Positions 42,242 through 51,226 of a stretch of 64,000 bases of DNA are shown piece by piece. Positions within the stretch are counted from its first letter, which is position 1, and each line of letters begins with the position of its first letter. Both the position numbers and the translations under genes were made by a program. The DNA lies in assembly GCA_002278935.1 (NCBI GenBank), contig NCJL01000003.1:124001-188000 (forward strand), read 5' to 3'. The notes below the pieces were generated by a model. That model was given only the letters and a program-made list of their open reading frames with translations, did no database searches and was not told the origin of the DNA. This DNA comes from Gallionellales bacterium 39-52-133. GTDB taxonomy: Bacteria; Pseudomonadota; Gammaproteobacteria; Burkholderiales; Gallionellaceae.

Positions 42242-45200
42242 CTAACGCTGCATTCTGCTTTTTAACAGTGTCGATTCATCCATCCATCTGGCGATGTCCT
42301 GCCAGGGCAGGGGACGGCTGAAATAGTAGCCTTGTATCAAATCGCAGCCCATGAGTTTGAGCATGTCGTAGCTTGCCGCGTCTTCAACACCCTCGGCAAC
42401 CACTTGCAGATTCAGGCTGTGGGCAAGGTTGATGGTGGAACGGACAATCTGTTCATCCTGCGAATTTGTGGTCATGTCCTTGACGAAGGTTCGGTCTATT
42501 TTCAGGGTTTGGATCGGCATTCTGCGCAAATAGGCGAGGGAGGAATAGCCTGTGCCAAAATCGTCAATGGTGAGTTTGACGCCGAGTGACGCAATTTTTT
42601 TGAGGCGGGATATGGCGCCTTCCGGGTCGCGCATCAGGGAAGATTCGGTAATTTCGAGTTCGAGCTGAGCGGCCTCCATTTCGTCTTGCTTAAGCAGCGA
42701 CTCCAGTTCATTAATGCAATTGTCATCATTCAGGTTTCTGGCCGAAATGTTGACGGCAACCGAGAAATTCAAGCCGGCTTTGCGCCATTCCCTTTGCTGC
42801 GCAAACGCAAGTTTCAGCACGGCAGAGGTGAGTGCATGGATGACATCGCTTACTTCCGCCAGGGGAAGAAAAGCATCGGGGTAGAGCAGCCCCAGTCTTG
42901 GGTGCTGCCAGCGCACGAGTGCTTCAAAGCCGGTCACGCGCTGGCTGTGCAGGTCAAACTTGGGCTGGTAGTGCAGGCGCAATTGCTGGTCGCGGATGGC
43001 GGCGCTGAGCTCGCCTATCATGGCGAGCCGCGCATGCGAATGCATGTCGGTGGCGGGGTCGTAGATTGCAACGCCGCCGCCGTTTGATTTTGCCATGTAC
43101 ATGGCGACATCGGCTGAGCGCAGCAGCTCATGGCTGTCTGTCCCGTGTTGCGGGTAGAGGGCAATGCCGATACTGGAATCGACCTCAAGCCTGATGGAAT
43201 CAATCTCGAACGGGTGTTTAATGGCCAGCCGGAGTTGCCTGGCGATATGTTCCAGTTCTGCCGTGCTGCTGATATTTTCGATATAGACGGTAAACTCGTC
43301 ACCCCCCAGCCGGCTGATGGTGGCTGATTCAAGGCGAAGTGTTTTCTGCATCAGGGGGCCGAGTCCCTGCAGAATTTTGTCGCCGATGTGATGGCCGAGG
43401 GTGTCGTTAATTTCCTTGAATTTATCCAGGTCTATCAGCATAAGCGCGCTGGCAGAATTTTTATTTTTCGCGATCATTTTGCTGATTTTCTGGTGCAGGG
43501 AGTAGCGGTTGATCAGACCCGTGAGGGGATCGTGGTGGGCCAGATATTCCAGTTGTGATTCGGTTTCCTTGCGTTCGCTGATATCCCTGACGGTTGCCAG
43601 CAGGTGGGACTCGCCTTCGATTCTAAGGATGTTGAGTGAAACTTCGGCATCAAACGGCGTGCCGTCATATTGGCAGTGCTGCCATTCGAAAAAGGTGGAT
43701 TCACCTTGCAGTGCGGCGCTGATTTTTTCGAGCGCTTTATCCCTGGACAGTCTGCCATCCGGCTGATATTCGGGAGAAAACTGGTAGGGGGATTTACCTA
43801 TTATCTGCTCGCGTGTGCAGCCAAACATTTGCAGTGTTGCCGGATTGCATTCGGTAAAACAATCGCCATGCATCAGGAAAATGCTGTCGCTGGCGCCCTC
43901 AAAAAGATTTTTGTAGCGAGCTTCGCTTTCCTTGAGGTTTGCCTGTACATGTTTTTTTTCGGTGAGGTCGGCAGCGACACCCAGATAGCCGGTCACGATA
44001 TTCGGGGTGCCGATGATGGGTGTGACAGTGAGCTGCACCGGAAAGCGCGAGCCGTCCTTGCGCACATAGGTCCATTCCCTTTCCTCGATATTTTCTATTC
44101 TGGCTTTGGCGATGAATACCTCGAAGCCGGCTTCAATCGGCCTGCCCAGCTCCTGCGTCAAGATTTTTGCCCGTTCGGCAATTTCTTCAGGGTCGTGAAT
44201 AATAGCCGGGGTCTGTTTTCCTATCATGTCATCGGCACTGTATCCAAGCAGCCGTTCGGCGGTTGCGTTGAAGCTGAGAATGACTCCCTTCGTATCGGTG
44301 GAAATCATGCTGTAATCCGTACTGTTCAGCACGGCGTGTTGCCAGGCGGTTAATTTTGCAACCTGACCCTGTGCCTTTTCTTGCTGGGCTGCGGTGCGCC
44401 TGTAGGTCCATATGCCGCCTGTCAAATACAGCAGCAGCAGCACCGATGGCGCGATCATTCTTTCAAGCCAAAGCGCTATGATTTTTGCTCTGGGGATAAA
44501 GCTGGCCGAAAGCAGGCCGTACTCATCCATGCGCTGGTAAGCTGCATAATGAGCTCCCCCCCGGCGCGGCAGATAAATTGATGTAAAGCCTTTTTTTGCA
44601 GGGAGTTTTTCTATCTGTCTTATTGTTTCTTCAGATGCGGGGCGGCCATAGATCTCTTCTTTGGGTATCTTCGGTTCCGGATAATAAAACTGAAGATAGC
44701 CATCATCGCGCAATAGTGCAGATTCCACATTTGCAGGGAAGTCAGTGTTGGACCAGTCGGTATTGCCTGCTGAAACACCATAACCTGCCGTCATGACGGC
44801 CACGATTTCTCCGGCCCTGCTGAATATGGGGGTGCGGATGGGTATGGTCCACTGATCAAGCGTGTTCATATAGTAGGGGCGGCCCATTTGAATACGCCTG
44901 CTGTTGATAGTCTGCAGAAAGCTGTCATGCGACTCGGGCATGTGTAACAAATTGGGTAGCGGCATACCTTGCTTTACGCCACTCACCAGAACCAGCTGTC
45001 CATCAGGGCGCGCCAGCCCAAAACCGACCATGTTCGGGTCGATGCTTTTCATTCTTTCTATCAGCTCCCTGCCTTTTTCCGGATTGGTCAGCGCACCCTT
45101 GGAAAATAACTCGCTGCCCAGGCCCCTGAGTACGAGTTCATGGGCTTTAAGTGTTGCGTAGACCCCCTGCACTTGCGCGCTGTTGATATGCGTGAGGCTG

Positions 45201-45325
45201 TTCTCGGTATCTTTCAGCGCACTGAACCAGTATTGAACCAGGGTAATCAGGTAGGCGCACAGAATAAGCCCCGTGAAGACAAGGAACAGGCGCCGCAAGC
45301 TGTGCGTGGTGGAAGAAATGGGCAT
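42242..45325 (-). CDS. Sensor protein with periplasmic Cache-like domain, two PAS, GGDEF and EAL
   Basis: 1027 residues. TM1 lies at about 13-30, a periplasmic ligand-binding domain at 35-280 (LLRDDGYLQFYYPEP, IYGRPASEE), TM2 at about 293-310, PAS at 330-450 and 460-580, GGDEF at 590-750 with intact LGGDEF, and EAL at 760-1015 with intact EALVRW, ELEITES, DDFGTGYSS, LKIDRTFV and AEGVED. Both enzymes look competent, so c-di-GMP may be made or cut depending on signals. It overlaps no neighbour. It shares its sensor type with the proteins at 51227 and 53773. Confidence 0.93.
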   Translation of the reverse strand: MPISSTTHSLRRLFLVFTGLILCAYLITLVQYWFSALKDTENSLTHINSAQVQGVYATLKAHELVLRGLGSELFSKGALTNPEKGRELIERMKSIDPNMVGFGLARPDGQLVLVSGVKQGMPLPNLLHMPESHDSFLQTINSRRIQMGRPYYMNTLDQWTIPIRTPIFSRAGEIVAVMTAGYGVSAGNTDWSNTDFPANVESALLRDDGYLQFYYPEPKIPKEEIYGRPASEETIRQIEKLPAKKGFTSIYLPRRGGAHYAAYQRMDEYGLLSASFIPRAKIIALWLERMIAPSVLLLLYLTGGIWTYRRTAAQQEKAQGQVAKLTAWQHAVLNSTDYSMISTDTKGVILSFNATAERLLGYSADDMIGKQTPAIIHDPEEIAERAKILTQELGRPIEAGFEVFIAKARIENIEEREWTYVRKDGSRFPVQLTVTPIIGTPNIVTGYLGVAADLTEKKHVQANLKESEARYKNLFEGASDSIFLMHGDCFTECNPATLQMFGCTREQIIGKSPYQFSPEYQPDGRLSRDKALEKISAALQGESTFFEWQHCQYDGTPFDAEVSLNILRIEGESHLLATVRDISERKETESQLEYLAHHDPLTGLINRYSLHQKISKMIAKNKNSASALMLIDLDKFKEINDTLGHHIGDKILQGLGPLMQKTLRLESATISRLGGDEFTVYIENISSTAELEHIARQLRLAIKHPFEIDSIRLEVDSSIGIALYPQHGTDSHELLRSADVAMYMAKSNGGGVAIYDPATDMHSHARLAMIGELSAAIRDQQLRLHYQPKFDLHSQRVTGFEALVRWQHPRLGLLYPDAFLPLAEVSDVIHALTSAVLKLAFAQQREWRKAGLNFSVAVNISARNLNDDNCINELESLLKQDEMEAAQLELEITESSLMRDPEGAISRLKKIASLGVKLTIDDFGTGYSSLAYLRRMPIQTLKIDRTFVKDMTTNSQDEQIVRSTINLAHSLNLQVVAEGVEDAASYDMLKLMGCDLIQGYYFSRPLPWQDIARWMDESTLLKSRMQR

Positions 45326-45631
45326 TGGGGGGCGTAATTGAATGTGTCTTTTAATTTGATATGTCGATAATGTTTCAAGTTACATAAAGTACAGATTAGT
45401 GTCAAACAAATAAATTCAAGTGTTCCGGGTGCGGCTTTGCTTAAGGAGTTGGGCCAGATTTATGTTCTGGCTGCCAGGAGTAAATAAGGATTTTTCCTAT
45501 GTTGTTAGTTTGCTGCCCGGATTAGCATGCGTTTGCTTTTATGCGAAGTTTTTTGGGGTTTTAAAACAGGCGGCTGATTGTGCTGCAGAGTGGCAGATAA
45601 AATGCGGATGCTGTACCAGTGGGAGGACAAT
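45326..45631. other. Gap of 306 bp
   Basis: Divergent spacing between the sensor gene and the membrane protein gene. I see no gene or repeat; it probably carries both promoters. Confidence 0.6.
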
Positions 45632-46387
45632 ATGAATGGCACTTTAGAGCTGGCAACGATTATTGAGGCAGTAACAGACAAAACACTTGATTACGCGCTG
45701 CTTCTGGCGGCCATCGGTACCTTGTCGATGGCAATTGTTGAGTTGCTTAAGGGGATAACGCGGTTCCGTTGCCGTTTTCACCGGCGCATGCTTGCGCGAT
45801 GGATGATTGATTTTAATTGTCGCCGGGAATTGATGGTGCTGGCTGCGGGTGGAGAACAGAATGCAAATGTACTCTTCGACCAGCCGACCGAGCGCATGAT
45901 GGGGCAGATTCAGGCGGCGGCGAATATGGCGCTTGATTACCCGGACCGCTATCCGCATACCTACAAATTTTTCAGTCAGGAAGATTTGCAAATGATGTCG
46001 CTGCAACCCGGCGGTTTGCCCAGAGATAGCGAGTTGTGGGAGAGGTTTGCGACGGGCATGGCTCACAGCGGCCAGAGGGCAATCGAAGCGCAGCAGGAAA
46101 GTGAGAGTCGCGCGGCGCAACAGGCGCGCGTGCGCATTGGCAATCTGATTGCACGCAGGCTTGATATGTTTCAGAACAGTATGTTGTACCTTTGGGCGCG
46201 AATCAACCAGGTTTTGTCTATAGCCGTTGGTTCGGGCTTGTCAGCTTATGTGCTGCTGACCGCCACCAGAAGCGAAAGCACTAACGATTTCATCGTGCTG
46301 GTACTTATGTCCTTCACCGCCGGCATGCTGGCACCCTTTGCCAAGGATGTGGTTTCCGCAATTGGTGGACTGCGCGCCAAAGCCTGA
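45632..46387 (+). CDS. Hypothetical membrane protein
   Basis: 251 residues from the ATG at 45632 (GGGAGG 6 bases upstream). TM1 is at about 16-39 (YALLLAAIGTLSMAIVELL). A soluble region of about 150 residues follows with a basic start (RFRCRFHRRML), then two closely spaced TM segments at about 192-210 and 220-240 (DFIVLVLMSFTAGMLAPFA). No known domain. It is followed by a hydrolase gene after two bases, so the two likely work together. Confidence 0.75.
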   Translation: MNGTLELATIIEAVTDKTLDYALLLAAIGTLSMAIVELLKGITRFRCRFHRRMLARWMIDFNCRRELMVLAAGGEQNANVLFDQPTERMMGQIQAAANMALDYPDRYPHTYKFFSQEDLQMMSLQPGGLPRDSELWERFATGMAHSGQRAIEAQQESESRAAQQARVRIGNLIARRLDMFQNSMLYLWARINQVLSIAVGSGLSAYVLLTATRSESTNDFIVLVLMSFTAGMLAPFAKDVVSAIGGLRAKA

Positions 46388-46389
46388 TC

Positions 46390-47337
46390 ATGCAAGAGAT
46401 CAGGCGCATCATGCTTTCCTACCGCGAAGCCGAGGTTGGCGGAGAGGTGAGGATGTATCCCCGGATAACGGGGGATGTGCACACCCTCAATAATGCGCAA
46501 CACCTGGTTGTGCTGATCCATGGTTATAACAATGATGCGCAGGCAGCCAAAGATGCCTACGAGGGTTTTCATGCGCGCCAGCGCGAGCTGGATGTGAATG
46601 CACGCTATGGCATAGGCCGCACCTTTGTGGAGCTGTATTGGCCAGGCGATGCGGCATGGGGATTTGCATCGTTTCTTTTTTATATGGGCAGTATCGGACG
46701 CGCGATAAAAACTGCTGGACGCCTGGCGGACTATCTGGCGCTCAATTTTGGCGAACAGGTGCGTATCGATATCGTGGCGCATTCGATGGGATGCCGTCTG
46801 GCGACAGAGTTATTGCGCGCACTGGCAAGCAAATCCTTTGCACCCGAAATAACGCGCATTGTGTTTATGGCGGGCGCACTTCCAACTTTCATGCTTGAAC
46901 GCCGCACCCCTGCGCGCCGTTTGCGCGGCCCTTTTGACAAGGTGCTGCGCGATGGTGCGCATAGCCTTTATTCCACGTCTGACAGGGTGCTGGCTCTGGC
47001 GTTTCCTGCCGGCCAGAGCCTTGCTCCGGGTGAGGAAGGTTTTCTGCCTGTTGCACTCGGGCATGAACGCTGGGTGGATGCCACTGAACCCGTTCATTTG
47101 AGCCAGCAAGGAAATGATGATGCCGGACATGGCGATTACTGGGGCTGGAATAGCAGGCCCAGGTCGCTCGCGTGTGCAAGAAATGCCGCGCAGTCAGTAC
47201 GCGGCTACCTGCAATTCCCCTCTGCCGGCAGCCGCATAGTTAATGCGCGGTCTATGGTGGAAAGCGAAATCCCCGGGGCGCGCGTATGCGATGCAAAACG
47301 CGAAATTATCGCCCGGAATATTCCGGACTATGCTTAG
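46390..47337 (+). CDS. Alpha/beta hydrolase (DUF900/lipase-like)
   Basis: 315 residues. The oxyanion region is HLVVLIHGYNND near residue 38 and the nucleophile elbow is VAHSMGCRLA near residue 130. A hydrophobic stretch (WGFASFLFYMGSIG) near residue 90 may touch the membrane or a lipid substrate. There is no signal peptide. It starts two bases after the membrane protein and is probably held by it at the membrane. Substrate unknown. A terminator lies 110 bp downstream. Confidence 0.82.
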   Translation: MQEIRRIMLSYREAEVGGEVRMYPRITGDVHTLNNAQHLVVLIHGYNNDAQAAKDAYEGFHARQRELDVNARYGIGRTFVELYWPGDAAWGFASFLFYMGSIGRAIKTAGRLADYLALNFGEQVRIDIVAHSMGCRLATELLRALASKSFAPEITRIVFMAGALPTFMLERRTPARRLRGPFDKVLRDGAHSLYSTSDRVLALAFPAGQSLAPGEEGFLPVALGHERWVDATEPVHLSQQGNDDAGHGDYWGWNSRPRSLACARNAAQSVRGYLQFPSAGSRIVNARSMVESEIPGARVCDAKREIIARNIPDYA

Positions 47338-47448
47338 GCGGCAACGGCAAGGGCTGATGTCAATGCGCGCATTTCAACAAATGGATAATTTGAATGCGCA
47401 GGAATGACCCTCCTCGCAGCTTCTGAATAATTAGCAGCAGATCACGCC

Positions 47449-47478
47449 AAAAGGCGGCCTTCGGGTCGCCTTTTTATT
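47449..47478 (+). terminator. Intrinsic terminator
   Basis: AAAAGGCG and CGCCTTTTT pair around a GCCTTCGGGT loop region; a T-rich tail follows. It ends the membrane-protein/hydrolase operon. Confidence 0.8.
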
Positions 47479-47607
47479 TGCGCCGCGAGGATGCCTGTGA
47501 TCTTTTTTACTTCATGCATTTGCAAACACTTAACAGGCTTGATCTTTTGACGGCTACACGGCAGGATGCACCTGCTTTAAATTTTGCGTTAATCACAAGG
47601 GGAAATA

Positions 47608-47988
47608 ATGAATGTATTCAATTTTGGGCGAATGGCAGGCTGTCTGTTTTTAACCGTGTCCATTCCTGCAATGGCGAATGAAGTTTCCAGGGAAGACTGG
47701 ATGAATGGCATGGCAACGGCGCTGCCCGCTTATTTTTGCAAGTCTGACCAGTATTTTCGCCAGTGCTTTAATGTGACTCAAATTGAATGCGAGGAAATGG
47801 CGCTTTCCACAACCAGAATATGTCTTGCGCAAAACAAGAACAAACTGCCCGCGAAGTTGGCAATGCCGGATGACGGCAGGCAGTGGGGCACGGTGATAGG
47901 CAGGTGCGCGGGTTCGGCTTATGGCGTTTCCCTGCATAAAAAAGCTGTTAACAGCAGCAAGTGCAATAATGCGGATAACTGGAAATAA
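47608..47988 (+). CDS. Secreted cysteine-containing hypothetical protein
   Basis: 126 residues with a signal peptide (about 1-23, ending AMA). The mature part has six cysteines (FCKSDQYFRQCF, IECEEM, RICLAQN, GRCAGS, SSKCNN), which could form three disulfides in the periplasm. AAGGGGAAAT lies upstream of the ATG. No family recognised. Confidence 0.75.
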   Translation: MNVFNFGRMAGCLFLTVSIPAMANEVSREDWMNGMATALPAYFCKSDQYFRQCFNVTQIECEEMALSTTRICLAQNKNKLPAKLAMPDDGRQWGTVIGRCAGSAYGVSLHKKAVNSSKCNNADNWK

Positions 47989-48053
47989 ATCCGGCAAGCA
48001 GGGCAGGCGAAAAATAACTCGTTAATGACACAATAATAAGACAGGGAGAAATA

Positions 48054-48893
48054 ATGGAAAATCAGCAGGAGTTCTACAAGGCGATACTGGGCCCCAAAAA
48101 TCAGGATTACTATTTGCGCCAGTTTGCAAAATTTGACAGCGCCGGCAAGGCCGGGGCCAGTTGGCACTGGCCTGCTTTTTTTGTCACTTTTTACTGGTTT
48201 CTGTACCGCAAGATGTGGATGCCCGCGCTGCTGTATTTCTTCCTGCCTTATTTGTTAATGGTGGTGCTGGGCATTGCGGGAGCGTTGGCCGGTGAGGCTG
48301 CCGCTCCCGTTATGGGCCTCGGTTACTTGTTGTATGTGGCGGCAATATTTTTTGTGCTGCCCGCATATGCCAATGCCTTGTACTACAGGCATTGCAATAA
48401 AAAAATTGCTGAAGTACGCGCGTCTGCCCATGAGGAGCAAAGGCAGCTGGGTGAGCTTTCGGGCAAGGGTGGGACCAGCAATGTTGTGCTGATTTTTGTT
48501 TTTATTTTCGCCTTTGTTGCGGTGATTGGCATACTGGCGGCTGTTGCCATACCCGCATATCAGGAATACGTCACGCGGGCGCGCATGGCCGAAGCGGTAT
48601 CCATAGGCAAGAATGCTTCTGAGCGGGTGGCCGATTACTATTACCAGCATCAGCGTGTTCCGGGCAGCCTGGCTGAAGCCGGTTTCGAGGCAACTGTTTC
48701 TCCCGGGATTAAAGGGGTGGGTGTAAACAGCCAGGACGGTGTGGTGACTATCACGATGGGTGCCGGCCCTGTGAACGGCAAGTCCTTGCAGTTTGTGCCT
48801 TCAATTGATGAAAGCAAACAGATAGTCTGGCAATGCACGAGCAGCGAAATTCAGGACAGATATCTGCCGCAGCAGTGCCGTCAGCCAAAATAA
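48054..48893 (+). CDS. DUF2628 membrane domain fused to a type IV pilin-like domain
   Basis: 279 residues. The N-terminal 130 residues match DUF2628 (FKSAGKAGASWHWPAFF-like: KAGASWHWPAFFVTFYWFLY) with two or three TM segments. From about residue 150 the protein has a pilin-type helix (AVIGILAAVAIPAYQEY, then TRARMAEA), as in major type IV pilins, plus a C-terminal globular part with a late cysteine pair (WQCTSSE, QQCRQ). No prepilin peptidase site (Gly-Phe) precedes the helix, so it would stay in the membrane as a fixed pilin-like display. GGGAG lies before the ATG. Confidence 0.85.
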   Translation: MENQQEFYKAILGPKNQDYYLRQFAKFDSAGKAGASWHWPAFFVTFYWFLYRKMWMPALLYFFLPYLLMVVLGIAGALAGEAAAPVMGLGYLLYVAAIFFVLPAYANALYYRHCNKKIAEVRASAHEEQRQLGELSGKGGTSNVVLIFVFIFAFVAVIGILAAVAIPAYQEYVTRARMAEAVSIGKNASERVADYYYQHQRVPGSLAEAGFEATVSPGIKGVGVNSQDGVVTITMGAGPVNGKSLQFVPSIDESKQIVWQCTSSEIQDRYLPQQCRQPK

Positions 48894-48961
48894 TTCCGTT
48901 TCCTGAAATGACGGGTTGGAGTATCTTTAATTTTATGCAGTCATAAAAGCAGGAGGATGCC

Positions 48962-49147
48962 ATGGCAAATAATGACAAGCCAGTTGATTCTGAAATCATT
49001 TCATGTGAAATTTGCATGAAGGAGGTGCCGTTGAGCGATGCAATTGCGCCCGAGACTCATGATTACGTTGCCCATTTTTGCGGGCTGGCGTGCTATGCGC
49101 AATGGAAGGCACAAGACGGAAAAAAGAGTACAGATGGCAGGAAGTAG
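48962..49147 (+). CDS. DUF3330-type small zinc-binding protein
   Basis: 61 residues. CEICMKEVPLSDAIAPE and DYVAHFCGLACYAQW form the two halves of a treble-clef-like Cys cluster typical of DUF3330, a family often carried near mercury-resistance transposons, though no such genes are present here. AGGAGG lies 6 bases before the ATG. Probably cytoplasmic. Confidence 0.85.
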   Translation: MANNDKPVDSEIISCEICMKEVPLSDAIAPETHDYVAHFCGLACYAQWKAQDGKKSTDGRK

Positions 49148-49182
49148 GGGGGCAGGTATTCGCTCCATCGCGCAAGCAATAC

Positions 49183-49314
49183 ATGAACCCGGTGGTTGTT
49201 ACTGTGCCGGAGAGGGAACGAATATTAAAAAACCCATTCGAACAGGCGTGGGCAGTTTCCTGCTTCGCGATACTGTTTTTTCTGTTGAATAGCTTAATTG
49301 TTGTAAGTATTTGA
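49183..49314 (+). CDS. Possible 43-residue single-TM protein
   Basis: ATG 49183; PFEQAWAVSCFAILFFLLNS forms one TM helix. There is no clear ribosome site, so this is tentative. The IHF-type motif begins inside its last codons. Confidence 0.3.
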   Translation: MNPVVVTVPERERILKNPFEQAWAVSCFAILFFLLNSLIVVSI

Positions 49315-49316
49315 TT
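49304..49316 (-). promoter_or_regulatory. Consensus IHF-type site
   Basis: AATCAAATACTTA on the minus strand, inside AAGTATTTGATTTTATTGAA, 60 bp upstream of the thioredoxin-domain gene; it could bend its promoter. Confidence 0.5.
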
Positions 49317-49376
49317 TTATTGAATATTTTTCAATAAGGCGGCGTTTCAACCGTCCATCACTGCCGGAGGTGTTCC

Positions 49377-50486
49377 ATGCAACAAATCAAAGTTGGCGTG
49401 CAGCAAGGAATAGCGATGGCAGCGATGGTCGCCGCACTGTTTTTTCAGGCGCTTGCGGCACAAGCCGAGCCCGTTGCCGGCAAACCTGCTGTGCAGCGTG
49501 GCAAGTCGCTTGGGGCGATTGAAACGGAATATCCCGCATGGTTTCATGACGGGTTTCTTGATTTTAAGGAGGATATCGCTACTGCCGGTGCCGGGGGCAA
49601 GCGGCTGATGATATTGTTTACCCAGGATGGTTGTCCGTATTGCAATGCGATGGTAGAACGCAATCTGGCGCAACACGATATTGAGGCGCTGGTGCGCAGC
49701 AAATTTGAGGTGGTCGCCATTAATCTGGTGGGTGATCGCGAGCTGACGTATGTCGACGGCAAGCGCTACACCGAAAAAACGTTTGCCGAGGCGCTGAAGG
49801 TGCAGTTTACGCCGACGCTGTTATTTTTCAGCGAGAAGGGTGAAATCATTTTGCGGCTTAACGGCTATTTGCCGCCGGAGCAATTCAGGATTGCGCTCAA
49901 CTATCTGGTTGAAAAAAGCGGGCAGCTCAGTTTCCGTGATTATGTCGAGCTGAATGCGCCGGCCCCGCAAGCGGGCAAACTCAATACTGAACCGTTCTTT
50001 CTTGCTCCGCCTTATAACCTTGCACGCAAGGCTGGCAAGCAATCAAAACCTCTCGCTGTTTTTTTTGAACAAAAGGATTGTCCAAATTGCGATGTACTGC
50101 ACAAGAAGGTGCTGGTGGATGCAGAAACGCGCAAGCTGATCGCGCAGTTTGACGTGGTGCAGCTGGATATGTGGGACAGGACCATGTCCCTCACCACCCC
50201 CGAAGGCAAGGTTAGCAAGGTGCGTGACTGGGCAAAGCAACTGGATATCAAATACGCGCCGACGATCGTGCTGTTCAACCCCGAAGGCACCGAGATTATC
50301 CGCTCGGAGGCTTTTTTCAAACAGTTTCATACGCACAGCTTGTTTGATTACGTGCTCAGCGGCGCTTACAAGCAGCAGCCAAATTTCCAGCGCTATCTTT
50401 CGCACCGCTCCGAACAGCTGCGTGAGCAGGGCAAGGATGTCAATATCTGGAGCATGGCGGATGAAGCTCCTGTGTTGGGCAAATAG
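49377..50486 (+). CDS. Secreted protein with two thioredoxin-like domains (SoxW-like)
   Basis: 369 residues with a signal peptide (cut near AAQAEP, residue 31). Domain 1 (about 65-185) has the redox motif CPYC (FTQDGCPYCNAMVERNL), a cis-Pro in VQFTPTLLFF, and a C-terminal GYLPPEQF. Domain 2 (about 220-340) has CPNC (EQKDCPNCDVLHKKV) and cis-Pro in YAPTIVLFN. Both could act as periplasmic disulfide reductases, perhaps of sulfur-oxidation or cytochrome maturation proteins. GGAGG lies upstream. A DsrE-like secreted protein follows in the same direction. Confidence 0.88.
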   Translation: MQQIKVGVQQGIAMAAMVAALFFQALAAQAEPVAGKPAVQRGKSLGAIETEYPAWFHDGFLDFKEDIATAGAGGKRLMILFTQDGCPYCNAMVERNLAQHDIEALVRSKFEVVAINLVGDRELTYVDGKRYTEKTFAEALKVQFTPTLLFFSEKGEIILRLNGYLPPEQFRIALNYLVEKSGQLSFRDYVELNAPAPQAGKLNTEPFFLAPPYNLARKAGKQSKPLAVFFEQKDCPNCDVLHKKVLVDAETRKLIAQFDVVQLDMWDRTMSLTTPEGKVSKVRDWAKQLDIKYAPTIVLFNPEGTEIIRSEAFFKQFHTHSLFDYVLSGAYKQQPNFQRYLSHRSEQLREQGKDVNIWSMADEAPVLGK

Positions 50487-50565
50487 CGCTGAATTTATGC
50501 CGCTATGCAAACTAGAGCCGTTCATCATGGCGTGATAAAGCTGTAATCAAAACCAGGAGTGTCAA

Positions 50566-51048
50566 ATGAAGCGGTTTTTAGTCGGTCTGAGTCTGGTCTG
50601 CTCGTTTATCCCGTTGTCGCTGCATGCAGCCGAGCCACTTCTGCCCTGGGGCAGTGCGCCTGAAATCAGGCAGGTGTACAGCAAGCAGAAAGTGGTTTTC
50701 GATGTCACCACAGGCTCGCTTGCCGGTTTGAACAATATACTCGATCGTGCCAGCCTGATGAGCCAGCTCAATGGCGCGGATCCGTTTGACACGAAAATTG
50801 TGATCGTGCTGCACGGCAGCGCGATACCTTTTTTTGCAGGTAAAAACTACGCCAGGTACAGGGAGCTGATGAGCCGTGCGCAAAGCCTGACGGTGGGTGA
50901 CGTGCTTGAATTCAGGATGTGCCAGGCTTCCGCGCTGTTGCAGGGATTCAGACCAAAAGATATACACGGCTTTATCAGGATGGTGCCGATGGCCGATGCA
51001 GAGATCGTGCGCCTGCAGCAGGAAGAGGGCTTTGCCTATATGCGCTGA
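50566..51048 (+). CDS. Periplasmic DsrE-like protein
   Basis: 160 residues with a signal peptide (about 1-22, ending HAAEP). The mature part has a DsrE/DsrF-like alpha/beta layout: KVVFDVTTGSLAGLNNILDR, IVIVLHGSAIPFFA, and FRMCQASALLQGF with one conserved-looking cysteine. Exported DsrE-like proteins occur beside sulfur and thiol genes; the conserved cysteine may carry a persulfide. AGGAG lies upstream of the ATG. Probably linked to the preceding thioredoxin-type gene. Confidence 0.85.
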   Translation: MKRFLVGLSLVCSFIPLSLHAAEPLLPWGSAPEIRQVYSKQKVVFDVTTGSLAGLNNILDRASLMSQLNGADPFDTKIVIVLHGSAIPFFAGKNYARYRELMSRAQSLTVGDVLEFRMCQASALLQGFRPKDIHGFIRMVPMADAEIVRLQQEEGFAYMR

Positions 51049-51226
51049 ACCGTTGTGCTGTGTTGAATATTGCACTTGTTTTCAATATTGATGTTTAAGG
51101 TGTTTTGCGGCACGATTAAACTGTGATTAATTTTTTTCCAATATGAATTGTCAGGAAGTTATGAATTTCCGTTCCGGTGTTGTGCATCCACATTTCTTAC
51201 CCGGCCTGAAAGCCTGCTGAAAGCAT

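Noticed and set aside
48962..49147. Mercury-resistance transposon remnant suggested by the DUF3330 gene
   Set aside because: No mer genes, resolvase or transposon ends are visible nearby.
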